The notes beneath the pieces were generated by a model. It worked only from the letters and a program-made list of their open reading frames with translations. It was not told the origin of the DNA and made no database searches. From Anaerolineae bacterium (GTDB lineage: Bacteria; Pseudomonadota; Alphaproteobacteria; DSM-16000; Inquilinaceae), in NCBI GenBank assembly GCA_028285185.1, contig JANQQD010000396.1, forward strand, positions 1-57,017: a stretch of DNA of 57,017 nucleotides, read 5' to 3'. Position numbers and translations under genes: made by a program. Each line of letters begins with the position of its first letter. Positions within the stretch are counted from its first letter, which is position 1. Positions 35,929 through 44,233 of this stretch are shown here, in pieces.

Positions 35929-37086
35929 ATGGCCATGAAGCCGAGTGTCGACGAGATCGAGGCCTGGACCGACACGTACTTCAAACGGTCCAAGGCGACC
36001 GTCGGCCGCTTTGGCGACAAGCGCGCGACCTACGCCGTGTTCATGCGGCGTCCGGTGCTCGCCGCCCCGCGGCTGGCGCTGGAATGGCTCCAGGCCGTGG
36101 CCCGCGCCCGCGAGACGGAGCTGGAGATCGACCTCTGCTATGCGGAGGGCAAATGGGTCGGCGCCGGCGAGCCCATGATGTACGTCACCGGCTCGCTCTA
36201 TCATCTGCTGGATACGGAAACGATCCTCTTGCAGAAGATCGGGCCGGCCTGTGTCGCCGCCTACAACGCCTACACCATGTGCACCGATCTGCCCCGCACG
36301 GCCTTCCTGGCCATGGACGCGCGGCACTGTGCGGGGCTGGAGATGACGGAGCTGATGGCCTATGCCGCCAGCGTCGGGTCCGCCCGCGCTCAGCGCAAGC
36401 ACGGGGCCGTCGGCTTCATCGGCAACGCCACGGACGCCACGGCCCATTTCTTCAACCAGCCCGAGGGGCTGGGCACCATGCCGCATGCGCTGATCGGCTA
36501 TGCCGGCTCCACCGTGCGGGCAGCGGAGATGTTCCACGAAGCCCATCCCGACAGGGCGCTGACCGTACTGGTCGACTATTTCGGCCGCGAGGTGACGGAT
36601 GCGCTTGCCGTCTGCACCCGGTTCCCCGAGCTAGCCCATTCCGGCCGCCTGGCCGTGCGCGTCGACACGCCGGGCGGGCGGTACATGGAGACACTGGACC
36701 CGCCCAGCGCCTATGCGGTGCTGGAGCGCCATGCCCCGGAATCCATCCGCGGCTACCGTGATGAAACCGAGCTGCGGTACCTGCTGGGCACCGGCGTATC
36801 GGCGGCCGCCGTCCACCGCCTGCGCGACCGGCTGGACGAAGCCGGCTTCAACAAGGTGCGGATCGTGGCATCTTCGGGCTTCAACCCGGCGAAGTGCCGG
36901 GTGATGGCATCGGCCCGGGCGCCGATCGACGTCATCGGCACCGGCAGCTACCTGCCGGAGAAGTGGGCCGAGACCTACACTACGGCCGATATCGTGGAGT
37001 ATGACGGCAAGCCCCAGGTGAAGGTCGGCCGCGAGTTCCTGCTGCGCCGCCCGGACCGCAAGCCACCGGACAGGGCCGAAGACTGA
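35929..37086 (+). CDS. Nicotinate phosphoribosyltransferase-like protein
   Basis: A 385-residue protein of the NAPRTase/quinolinate phosphoribosyltransferase superfamily. The N-terminal half contains TDTYFKRSKATVGRFGDKRATYAVFMRRPVLA, matching the YxxxK/R substrate region of the smaller bacterial NAPRTase-like group; the barrel shows RVDTPGGRYMET, VRIVASSGFNPAKC and PIDVIGTGSYLP (phosphate binding). The expected reaction is nicotinate plus PRPP to nicotinate mononucleotide in NAD salvage. Its link to a class II DAHP synthase, 61 nt upstream, is not explained by known pathways. GGTACA before the ATG is a weak RBS. Confidence 0.84.
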   Translation: MAMKPSVDEIEAWTDTYFKRSKATVGRFGDKRATYAVFMRRPVLAAPRLALEWLQAVARARETELEIDLCYAEGKWVGAGEPMMYVTGSLYHLLDTETILLQKIGPACVAAYNAYTMCTDLPRTAFLAMDARHCAGLEMTELMAYAASVGSARAQRKHGAVGFIGNATDATAHFFNQPEGLGTMPHALIGYAGSTVRAAEMFHEAHPDRALTVLVDYFGREVTDALAVCTRFPELAHSGRLAVRVDTPGGRYMETLDPPSAYAVLERHAPESIRGYRDETELRYLLGTGVSAAAVHRLRDRLDEAGFNKVRIVASSGFNPAKCRVMASARAPIDVIGTGSYLPEKWAETYTTADIVEYDGKPQVKVGREFLLRRPDRKPPDRAED

Positions 37087-37105
37087 ACCGCAGACCCGCC
37101 GGACA

Positions 37106-37630
37106 CTACCCCGCGCCGTCGCGGATCTGCTGGCTGCGCCAGATCCAAGGCCGCTCTGCCCGGCCTTCCCAGAACCCGGCGCGGGCCGCTTGAGCCCGGC
37201 CCTCCGCAGACTCGTATCGGTGCGAGAAGGCGCGATAGGCAAACGCCCATCCGCGCAGCACCACCGCCCGGCCCACATCGGCCCCGGCGATGAAGCAGCG
37301 CGCCGTCTCCAGCCCGTCGATGGTCTGGCCGTAGACCGCGCAGTCCATCTCGCGATCCTGAATCAGCATGGTCAGGATGTTGCGGGCCGCCGCCCCGCAG
37401 TCGTACTCCCGCCCTCGCCGATCCGTGCAGGTCTGGCCCAGCTCCGGTGCATCGATGCCGTAAAGCCGGATGGTTCGGCCGCCGACGCTCACGATGTCGC
37501 CTTCCACCGCAGTGCCCGTTCCGGTCACCGTCTGGTAGGGGTCGAACTGCGTCTGGCCCGCTGCCGGCGCCGCAAGAATGATCGCCAGCACGGCGGACCA
37601 GACGCAGAGTGGCAGAGAGCGTCGATCCAT
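37106..37630 (-). CDS. Secreted thermonuclease/SNase-like protein
   Basis: A 174-residue protein with signal peptide (about 1-25, SAVLAIILAAPAAGQ) and an SNase fold: VEGDIVSVGGRTIRLYGIDAPELGQTCTDRRGREYDCG (catalytic Arg/Asp region, about 43-80), ILTMLIQDREMDCAV, ADVGRAVVLRGWAFAYRAFSHRYESAEGRAQAARAGFW. This arrangement is common in alphaproteobacteria. It may degrade nucleic acids outside the cytoplasm, but many members of this branch have no tested activity. Convergent with the NAPRTase-like gene, 19 nt apart. Confidence 0.86.
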   Translation of the reverse strand: MDRRSLPLCVWSAVLAIILAAPAAGQTQFDPYQTVTGTGTAVEGDIVSVGGRTIRLYGIDAPELGQTCTDRRGREYDCGAAARNILTMLIQDREMDCAVYGQTIDGLETARCFIAGADVGRAVVLRGWAFAYRAFSHRYESAEGRAQAARAGFWEGRAERPWIWRSQQIRDGAG

Positions 37631-37763
37631 GTACGCGATGGTACCGCAGTGTACCTTTCGTTTACCTTAATGTCCGGCTTCTGCCACTAGTCCGAACAGG
37701 GATCGAGATCGCCGGACGGTGATCCGTGCTATCGTCGTGATGCAAGGATAACGGGAGACGGCA

Positions 37764-38276
37764 ATGGACTGGAGGTCGGCCACACTGCTGACAGCATGTC
37801 TTCTGACCGGTACCTCCGCGGGTTGGGCCCAGGAGTCACTCGCAGGATTCTACCACATCACCCCCGGCGGCATCGGCGCCGGCTATTCTGCCCATTTCGC
37901 GCTGGAAGATCTCGCGACACACGGCGTCTGGAGCTACGGCGATCAGTACGAGTGCAGCGAAGATGGCGCACCGAATGACGAATGGGTGGCGCAGCGCACC
38001 GGCATCTGGCGCGTCGAAGGCGACACTCTTGTGCTCACCGAGCGCTCGCGCATCACTCATCGCGGCGGCACCTGCCGCTGTCACGCCATCTTGTGCTTTC
38101 TCGCCGACAGCGTGACAGACTTCGAGCACCCAGGCCGTGAGATCGTTGTCGATCTCGAAGCGCCCTGCGCGTCCGAATACGATCCGATGGAGATGGTCGG
38201 CGTCGAACTGCCGTGCTTGACCATCGAGGGCACCGGCTATTTCCGCCTCGGTCCGGTCGATGAGATGCGGCAGTAA
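37764..38276 (+). CDS. Secreted cysteine-containing hypothetical protein
   Basis: A 170-residue protein with a clear signal peptide (about 1-22, LLTACLLTGTSAGWAQ). I do not recognise the family. The mature part holds six cysteines (YECSED, TCRCHAILC, APCAS, LPCLTI), which suggests disulfides in the periplasm; the CRCH segment is not a c-heme site, as the spacing is C-x-C-H. The repeating G-x-W and ITH/EGT strands look like a small beta-barrel. GGGAGACGGCA precedes the ATG. Alone on its strand; neighbours give no clue. Confidence 0.75.
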   Translation: MDWRSATLLTACLLTGTSAGWAQESLAGFYHITPGGIGAGYSAHFALEDLATHGVWSYGDQYECSEDGAPNDEWVAQRTGIWRVEGDTLVLTERSRITHRGGTCRCHAILCFLADSVTDFEHPGREIVVDLEAPCASEYDPMEMVGVELPCLTIEGTGYFRLGPVDEMRQ

Positions 38277-38801
38277 CCCCAGGCACCCTTCAAGCATCGG
38301 CGGAAGTGGCAGGACGTCTCTACGTGACGACGGCGTACGAAGTTGATCTGCGTTCGGTGCTCGTAGGCGGCATGGCGAAACGGGCCGACGAGATCATGCC
38401 TGCCCTTCCTGTTTGTCCGCCTGTCGGTCTGCAATTCAGCCGTGGTCTCGGTCGGACCAAGACCAGCGTCGATCTCTCGCCGGGCAGGACGCCCGGCGGT
38501 GGAGGCACCCCTCGATCCGTGGAGCTACAGAATCAAACGACGGTCGAAGACCGGGCCCCAAGGCCGCCGATCAGATTTCACTCGCCGAGTTGACCATCCC
38601 AACCCCGCATGACCTAATATAACTCATTGATATGTATATAAGAACTGGATAAGACGAGCGCCAACTGGGCGCTCCAACTGGCAGATGCCGGTGAATGGCG
38701 ATGCCCGACCTTACGGGTCGGTGCTGGACCCAGGCGCTGAATTGCGCAAAATGGTCCCAACGCAGCAGATAAGTCTTTTAGGGGACGGCAACAGCAACGG
38801 C
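38277..38801. other. Longest gene-free stretch (525 bp) with AT-rich promoter-like end
   Basis: No ORF here has a ribosome binding site or recognisable product. An 8-bp hairpin (CGCCGGGC, 38478-38485, with GCCCGGCG, 38491-38498) has no T-run. From about 38608 to 38650 the sequence is AT-rich; TTGATA followed 16 bp later by ATAAGA is the best promoter candidate for the DUF2794 gene. Confidence 0.45.
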
Positions 38802-39146
38802 ATGAACCACATCGTCCGGCTTAACGATTACCGGCGGGACGCCCGCCGCCGCAAAGCGCGGGTCTATTTCACCCGCCAGGAACTGTCCCAGCTTCTGTCC
38901 CTCTATTCTCCGCGCGTCGCCAGCGGCGAATGGCGCGACTACGCCATCGACCATGTGGAAGGCATGGCCGTATTCAGCATCTTCCGCCATACCGCGGAAC
39001 GGCCGATCTACGCCATCGCCAAGCAGGCAACGCCCAAGGGCGCCAGCTATACCGTGTTCGAAGACCGCAGCCGGGTGGCCAGCAGCGCCTCGCTGGCCGA
39101 AGCGCTCGCCGTCTTCCCGCCGGCCCTGATGCTGGTCAGCAGCTGA
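38802..39146 (+). CDS. DUF2794 family protein
   Basis: A 114-residue cytoplasmic protein found in alphaproteobacteria. The family pattern is clear: NHIVRLNDYRRDARRRKARVYFTRQELSQLLSLYSPRVASGEWRDYAIDHVEGMAVFSIFRHTAERPIYAIAK in its N-terminal two thirds. The role is unknown. ATG 38802 is chosen because it gives the normal length; an upstream ATG at 38751 is possible, and neither has a strong RBS. The 3' end overlaps the convergent HAD gene by 11 bp. Confidence 0.86.
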   Translation: MNHIVRLNDYRRDARRRKARVYFTRQELSQLLSLYSPRVASGEWRDYAIDHVEGMAVFSIFRHTAERPIYAIAKQATPKGASYTVFEDRSRVASSASLAEALAVFPPALMLVSS

Positions 39147-39852
39147 GCCTGTCGGCCAGCTCCTCGATTGTTTCCACGGCCAGATCCACGCCCGGCTCGG
39201 CTTCCAGGTCGATGGTCTGGCCCGGCCCCCATTCGGTTGCCCGCCGCACGAAGCAGGTGTGCAGGCCGAGCGCCCGGGCCGCAGCCAGATCGCTGTTATG
39301 CGCGGCGACCATCAGGATCTCGTTCGTGGCAAGCCCCAGCATGTCCGCCGCGGTCAGGTAGACGGTCGGGTCGGGCTTGTAGGCACGTGCCGGTTCCGCC
39401 CCCAGCACCACATCCCAAGGCAGGCCCGCCCGCTTCGCCATGTTGACGATCAGCGCCACATGCCCGTTCGACAGCGGTGCCACGACGTACCGCTGCTTCA
39501 GCCGCGTCAGCCCGGCGACGGCATCCGGCCAAGGATCCAGCCTGTGCCACACCGTGTTGATCCGCTGCACCGCGTCGGGGTTCAGCCCGTCCAGCCCGAA
39601 ATCGGGCAGGATTCGGTCCAGCGCCATGCGATGCAGGTCGTCCAGCCGCGTCCACGGCAGCTCGCCACCCCGCACCTTTGACATCATGGGCTGATAGAGC
39701 ATGCGCCAGGCATCGGCGAACGCCGCCCAATCGACCTCCACGCCATAGTCTCGCGCCCATTCCGCGCCCTCGCGGATAACGCTGCCGCGCCAGTCGACCA
39801 CGGTGCCGAACACATCAAAGGTCAGCGCCCGGATCCCCGCCGGATCGAACAT
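39136..39852 (-). CDS. Haloacid dehalogenase, type II (HAD superfamily)
   Basis: A 238-residue HAD hydrolase. The nucleophile Asp is in RALTFDVFGTVVDWRGS (motif I, about residues 9-25); the type II pattern continues with WRMLYQPMMSKVRGGELPWTRLDDLHRMALD, APLSNGH (motif II), KPDPTVYL (motif III Lys) and MVAAHNSDLAAARALGL (motif IV). L-2-haloacid dehalogenases share this layout, but many members act on other substrates. GGGAGG stands about 8 nt before ATG 39852. The acyl-CoA dehydrogenase gene ends 14 nt upstream, so the two form an operon. Confidence 0.86.
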   Translation of the reverse strand: MFDPAGIRALTFDVFGTVVDWRGSVIREGAEWARDYGVEVDWAAFADAWRMLYQPMMSKVRGGELPWTRLDDLHRMALDRILPDFGLDGLNPDAVQRINTVWHRLDPWPDAVAGLTRLKQRYVVAPLSNGHVALIVNMAKRAGLPWDVVLGAEPARAYKPDPTVYLTAADMLGLATNEILMVAAHNSDLAAARALGLHTCFVRRATEWGPGQTIDLEAEPGVDLAVETIEELADRLSC

Positions 39853-39866
39853 GGAACAACCTCCCA

Positions 39867-41021
39867 TCAATACGACCGCGGCAGCCCCAGCACATGCTCG
39901 GCCAGATAGGCCAGGATCAGGTTGGTCGACACCGGGGCCACCTGATAGAGCCGCGTCTCGCGGAACTTGCGTTCCACATCATAGTCCTCGGCAAAGCCGA
40001 AGCCGCCATGGGTCTGCAGGCACATGTCCGCCGCCTGCCATGACGCATCGGCCGACAGCAGCTTGGCCATGTTGGCTTCGGCGCCGCAAGCCTGGCCGCC
40101 GTCGAACAGCGCGGCCGCCTCGCGCACCATCAGCCTGGCCGACCGCATGGCGGCATAGGCCCGTGCGATGGGGAACTGTACGCCCTGGTTCTGCCCGATC
40201 GGCCGGCCGAACACCACACGCTCGCCGGCATAAGCCGCGGCCTTGTCGATGAACCAGCGGGCATCGCCCACGCATTCCGAAGCGATCAGAATGCGCTCGG
40301 CATTCATGCCGTCCAGGATATAGCGGAAGCCCCTGTCCTGCTCCCCGATCAGGTTCTCCGCCGGCACCCGCAGGTCGTCGAAGAACACCTCGGTGGTCGC
40401 ATGGTTCAACATAGCCCGGATCGGCCGGATGGTGACCCCGTTGCCCACGGCCTCATGCAGGTCGACCACGAAGACCGACAGCCCGTCGCCCTTGCGCTTC
40501 ACCTGGTCCTTCGCCGTGGTGCGCGCCAGCAGTACCATCAGGTCCGACTGCTCTGCCCGGCTAGTCCACACCTTCTGCCCGTTGACGACGTAGTCCGCCC
40601 CATCGCGCACCGCCGTCGTCGCGATGCTGAGCGTATCGGTGCCAGAGGTCGGCTCCGTCACGCCAAACGCCTGCAGCCGCAGGTCCCCCGCCGCAATCCC
40701 CGGCAGCCAGCGTTGCTTCTGCGCCTCGCTCCCGTGCCTGAGGATCGTGCCCATGGTGTACATCTGCGCATGACACGCACCGCCATTGCATCCGGCTGCC
40801 TGGATCTCCTCCAAGATCGCCGCCGCAGCCGCAATCGGCAGCCCACTGCCGCCATAGGCCTCGGGGATCAGCGCGGCCAGAAACCCGGCTTCCGTGAGCG
40901 CCTCAACGAACGCCGTGGGATACGCCCGCTCCCTATCCAGTTCCCGCCAATACTCACCAGGAAAGCCCGCACATAGCGCCGACACCGCCTCCCGGATATC
41001 GGCGAATTCCTCATTGGACAT
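39867..41021 (-). CDS. Acyl-CoA dehydrogenase with helix-G-type catalytic Glu
   Basis: A 384-residue acyl-CoA dehydrogenase: LQAFGVTEPTSGTDTLSIATTA, VVNGQKVWTSRAEQSDLMVLLAR, FGRPIGQNQGVQFPIARAYA and MCLQTHGGFGFAEDYDVERKFRETRLYQVAP. The usual C-terminal GTSE glutamate is absent, replaced by VAPVSTNLIL. A Glu (E242, in MNAERILIAS) stands in the helix-G position used by isovaleryl-CoA and long-chain enzymes, so the enzyme is probably active with the alternative base. Substrate unknown. It precedes the HAD gene. Confidence 0.87.
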   Translation of the reverse strand: MSNEEFADIREAVSALCAGFPGEYWRELDRERAYPTAFVEALTEAGFLAALIPEAYGGSGLPIAAAAAILEEIQAAGCNGGACHAQMYTMGTILRHGSEAQKQRWLPGIAAGDLRLQAFGVTEPTSGTDTLSIATTAVRDGADYVVNGQKVWTSRAEQSDLMVLLARTTAKDQVKRKGDGLSVFVVDLHEAVGNGVTIRPIRAMLNHATTEVFFDDLRVPAENLIGEQDRGFRYILDGMNAERILIASECVGDARWFIDKAAAYAGERVVFGRPIGQNQGVQFPIARAYAAMRSARLMVREAAALFDGGQACGAEANMAKLLSADASWQAADMCLQTHGGFGFAEDYDVERKFRETRLYQVAPVSTNLILAYLAEHVLGLPRSY

Positions 41022-41299
41022 GTCCGTCTCTCACTCTCAGTACTTGTCAACGCGTCATCGGCAGCGGCGACCAATGGTAGGCCGGATCGAACACGTGCGA
41101 AATCCGACGCTACCCGCTTGCGGTTGATGCGTAGCGGGATTCCCTTCGCTCAGCACGGCTTAAGACGACGACTTCGAGATTCGCGGTCGAACGGCCGTCC
41201 CTGAGATTAGATACCGCGGAGGCAGAGACTTGGACTCTGGGGTTGCTGTTCAAGGTCCCGAAGGCAGCGGCCCAACGATGGCCGTGAACGGCACGGTAG

Positions 41300-41755
41300 T
41301 CAGAAGACGAAGCCCCAGAGTGGCGAGCCGCCACATGAGACGGTATGCGATGGGCCCAAAGCGACAAGTCCGCGCTCAACCTCCCCGCCTCTCAGGCTGA
41401 CCCAAGCAACATAGAATCTGAAAAAACTATCTTTGGCCTCGTCCGGCGGATTACCTCTAAATCCGCAATCAAAAAAGAGAACGAGGTGAGTAATAACGCA
41501 GCCTGTGCCCCGAATTGGGGCCCAGCTAAGGTCATGTTCAATGGCGAAATCAATCCTCCGCGATAACTCCCTTGCTCGGAATTCATCCGTACAAAACAGA
41601 ATTCGGGAGTCGTCACGGAGGTCGGTGTACCCGACGGCGCCCTGGAAGTGCCCATCTTCAGGGAAGAGACGGCCACTCAGCGGCCCCCCGTCAGAAGCGG
41701 CGCCACCTGTGGGCACGGCCAAGGCCATAAGGATGAAGAGCCAGAACCGCGTCAT
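41300..41755 (-). CDS. Small secreted hypothetical protein
   Basis: A 151-residue protein with a convincing signal peptide (about 1-20, MTRFWLFILMALAVPTGGAA). The rest is not recognised. It has several cysteines (ILFCTDE, GTGCVITH, FFDCGFR, TVSCGG) that could form disulfides in the periplasm. The surrounding DNA between 41.3 and 42.0 kb is somewhat AT-richer than average. No RBS of note precedes the start. Existence is supported mainly by the signal peptide and even cysteine spacing. Confidence 0.5.
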   Translation of the reverse strand: MTRFWLFILMALAVPTGGAASDGGPLSGRLFPEDGHFQGAVGYTDLRDDSRILFCTDEFRARELSRRIDFAIEHDLSWAPIRGTGCVITHLVLFFDCGFRGNPPDEAKDSFFRFYVAWVSLRGGEVERGLVALGPSHTVSCGGSPLWGFVF

Positions 41756-42052
41756 TGATCAACCATCCGCATGTCAAACGAGATCGTAGCACAACCCGAT
41801 ACCGGGATGGACGCCCCCTCAAGCATGCATCTGGAGAGTGTGATGCGCCCGGACCGGGGCGCACGCCGCCCGCCGGCTCGCCAAGCGCCGCATTGGTCGA
41901 TCGCCAATTTGTTGAAGAGACGAACCATTCATCGAAATTCGGTTGAGCCTTCACTTAGGTTTGTCTAACCATCGAACAAGGCTTCAAAAAGCACAGATAC
42001 GCTGTCCCCGATGACCACAGCTCGAGACTACGAGACAGACCGAGGGTTGAAC

Positions 42053-42535
42053 GTGATAGCGCTGCTGCGGCGCCCAAGCACCTGCCTGTTGTTGTTGGCG
42101 CTCACCTTGGCATCCGTTGATGCCAGAGCGCAGGACAACGTGCTGAGGCGGGGCATGGCGCTGCCGATCAGCACCGGTGCTGCGCCTACCCTCAACACGG
42201 TGGAGGTGCATCGCGTCCAATCGACAGGTCTCATTGATGTGGCGGTCGCGCTGGATGCCCCACGACCAACCCCCTCCGACCTCTCGGAAGAGATGCTGGA
42301 ATTTGGCGAGCTCTGTCTGCGGTATGGCGCGCTCATCCTCCAGGTGGCGGTCCCGGCGGGCGAGCATTCGCGGTTGCGCGTCATGGCGATCCTCTATCGA
42401 GCGCCGGTTCAGGGCGCACCGGGCCGTGCCACCGACCGAGGGTTTGCGTTCATTGTGGAGAGCGGTCGCTGCACGCTTGCGCCGCCCTTTCCTGAGGCCC
42501 TGGTGGCCGAAGTGAGTCGCCGGACCCAACAATAG
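42053..42535 (+). CDS. Secreted hypothetical protein
   Basis: A 160-residue protein, not recognised. Starting at GTG 42053 gives a textbook signal peptide: basic n-region IALLRRPST, hydrophobic CLLLLALTLAS and cleavage after DARA. CGAGGG lies 7 nt upstream. An ATG at 42011 is in frame but has no RBS and would bury the signal. The mature protein is about 130 residues, mixed alpha/beta, with two cysteines (ELCLRYG and GRCTLAP). It is monocistronic between two oppositely oriented genes. Confidence 0.6.
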   Translation: MIALLRRPSTCLLLLALTLASVDARAQDNVLRRGMALPISTGAAPTLNTVEVHRVQSTGLIDVAVALDAPRPTPSDLSEEMLEFGELCLRYGALILQVAVPAGEHSRLRVMAILYRAPVQGAPGRATDRGFAFIVESGRCTLAPPFPEALVAEVSRRTQQ

Positions 42536-42604
42536 GCATCATCGTGCATTGCTCGTTGCCGGCATCGCCACCAGGCCCCTGTGCATCGCCTGTAGACGCG
42601 TAGG

Positions 42605-42632
42605 CATGGGGCGGCGCGTGCTGCACCGCCCC
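42605..42632. repeat. 8-bp inverted repeat downstream of the secreted protein and DoxX genes
   Basis: TGGGGCGG and CCGCCCCA flank an 11-12-nt loop in the space between two convergent genes, as a bidirectional end structure would. No T-run follows on either strand. Confidence 0.4.
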
Positions 42633-42655
42633 ATCTCGGCGCCTTTCGCGTGCGT

Positions 42656-43600
42656 CTAAGGCCGTTCAGCCTCCGTTGCCCTGGCCCGGCGCAGGAACCA
42701 GAGGCCGGCGATCCCCGCCCTCACCCGGCGGTAGAGATCCGGTGCGGTATAGCGGCTGCCGGCGCCGTAGAGCGCCAGCACAAGCCCAGCGGCCAGGAAC
42801 GCGAACTCGCGCTTGAAGCCGTTCAGGTTCACCACCAGCGAGGCGTCGAAGCTGATCTTGCTGGCGGCGAACCACAGCATGACGGCCACGACGCCGGCGC
42901 CGGCCGCACGCACGCCGACACCGGCCGCCAACAGCACGCCGAGCCCCAACAGGATCGGCGCCCAGGTGCCGAACGACGGGATCTTGTCCAGACCGGCGAA
43001 CAGGCCGCCGACGATCAACGGGGCCGCCAATGACAGCCGCGTCAACAGGCCAAGCGTCTGCCAGTCAGCCTTGTCTTCCACCGCGTCGCGCCCGAACACC
43101 CGATGATCGACGCTGTAGGCGCCAGGGCCGACGTTGTAGAGCACGAAGGCGAGCCCCGAGAGCGCCACGTCGCGGATCTGCACCAACAGCGCCGGCGACT
43201 GGTAGGTCGCCGTTTCCAGTGTCACGCCCGGCGTGACCGTCACCGGCAGGGCGATGATGAAAGTCCAGAGCAGGAAGCCGTAGATCAGTGCCAGCGGCCG
43301 CACCAGGAACCCGGCGACCAGCGCCAGGCCCGAGAGCAGCTCGAAGGTGGACAAGGCCGTGAGGAAGGCCCAGGGCGTGATCACCGTGCCCAGCACGCCT
43401 TCGAACAGATACTGCTGGAAGAACTCGTTGATATAGCCGACGGGGCTCAAATACCACTCGACCATGGCCTCTTGGGCCGCGGGGTCGAGCAGCCGCGACA
43501 GCTTGAACCACCCGCCGATGATGAAGACCGCGCCGAAGCCCAGCCGCAGGGCCAGGGCTATCTCGGCCGCGCTGAACGCGCGACTGTCAGGCAGTTTCAT
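42656..43600 (-). CDS. DoxX/TQO small-subunit-like membrane protein
   Basis: A 314-residue inner-membrane protein with about eight spans. The DoxX-like N-terminal half shows ALALRLGFGAVFIIGGWFKLSRLLDP (span 1 with the RxxxG.F...G..K pattern), LLSGLALVAGFLVRPLALIYGFLLW and the following helices; a second domain of about 130 residues adds four spans. Start 43600 (MKLPDSRAF) follows AAAGGT. DoxX-family proteins include thiosulfate:quinone oxidoreductase subunits and oxidative-stress membrane proteins; here function is unknown. A small secreted Cys protein lies upstream on the same strand. Confidence 0.8.
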   Translation of the reverse strand: MKLPDSRAFSAAEIALALRLGFGAVFIIGGWFKLSRLLDPAAQEAMVEWYLSPVGYINEFFQQYLFEGVLGTVITPWAFLTALSTFELLSGLALVAGFLVRPLALIYGFLLWTFIIALPVTVTPGVTLETATYQSPALLVQIRDVALSGLAFVLYNVGPGAYSVDHRVFGRDAVEDKADWQTLGLLTRLSLAAPLIVGGLFAGLDKIPSFGTWAPILLGLGVLLAAGVGVRAAGAGVVAVMLWFAASKISFDASLVVNLNGFKREFAFLAAGLVLALYGAGSRYTAPDLYRRVRAGIAGLWFLRRARATEAERP

Positions 43601-43765
43601 GGTGTGACCTTTCGTCCGCATCGGGCCGCACACGCCCGGCGCCCTTCTGGCGCGGGGTCCGTTTCGGCCCATCCCAGTCCGGAACTCAACGGCCGCCGCC
43701 GGCCAGCCTTGCGGGGGCGGCGCACGGCTCTCCGCGGCCGGCGCCTCGATGCCGGCCGGTCCGCC

Positions 43766-44074
43766 TCACCTGGCGCGCGGCGGCGGGCTGGGGATCTCCG
43801 GCACGATGCCGGAGGGCGGCCGCTCATCGACCACCGATGCGGTGCAGCGACCGGGCCAGGGCGCATCGCTCGACGCGCCGGCCTGCGGTCCCATCTGGGC
43901 GGAACAGGTGCCAATCACCTCGCACAGGCAGACCGTGTGGTCATCGCCGTCGCCCGGCCGGTCCAGGGCGGTCTCCTGCCCCTGGGGCAACAGCGATGGG
44001 GCCGGCACGGCCGCCGGGCTTCCGCCCACCAGCAACGCGGCAACCATCGCCATGCACGCCAAGACACGGATCAT
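43766..44074 (-). CDS. Small secreted Cys-containing protein
   Basis: A 102-residue protein with signal peptide (MIRVLACMAMVAALLVGGSPAA, cleavage after about 24). The mature part has a cysteine cluster, HTVCLCEVIGTCSAQM, and a later WPGRCTAS, with an acidic linker DRPGDGDDH and a Pro-rich tail. GAGGAG stands 7 nt before ATG 44074. The family is not recognised. It lies 165 nt upstream of the DoxX-like gene on the same strand, so the two may be cotranscribed; a metal- or thiol-related role in the periplasm is possible but unproven. Confidence 0.6.
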   Translation of the reverse strand: MIRVLACMAMVAALLVGGSPAAVPAPSLLPQGQETALDRPGDGDDHTVCLCEVIGTCSAQMGPQAGASSDAPWPGRCTASVVDERPPSGIVPEIPSPPPRAR

Positions 44075-44233
44075 GCCCGTTCTCCTCGCCCGATAGGTGT
44101 CGGTGCCCGGGCTCGCGGGCCAATCACGTTTCCGAGCGCCCTTAACGCCGGAGACATAAACAGCAATTCCGCCCACTGCCGCGGCACGCGTCCGCTGGCG
44201 CAGCAGGGGTCATCGGGCGTATTCTCCGGCGCC

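Noticed and set aside
38053-38110. CRCH segment of the secreted orphan as a c-type heme site
   Set aside because: The spacing is C-x-C-H rather than C-x2-C-H.
38306-38593. 95-residue open frame in the longest spacer
   Set aside because: No ribosome binding site, Pro/Arg/Gly-rich random-looking translation, and it spans an inverted repeat.
39867-41021. Acyl-CoA dehydrogenase as an inactive enzyme because the GTSE glutamate is missing
   Set aside because: A Glu is present at the helix-G position used by isovaleryl-CoA dehydrogenase, so loss of function is not implied.
42656-43600. DoxX protein as a member of the bufferin operon
   Set aside because: It is about 9 kb away, separated by many unrelated genes, so it cannot be assigned to the operon.
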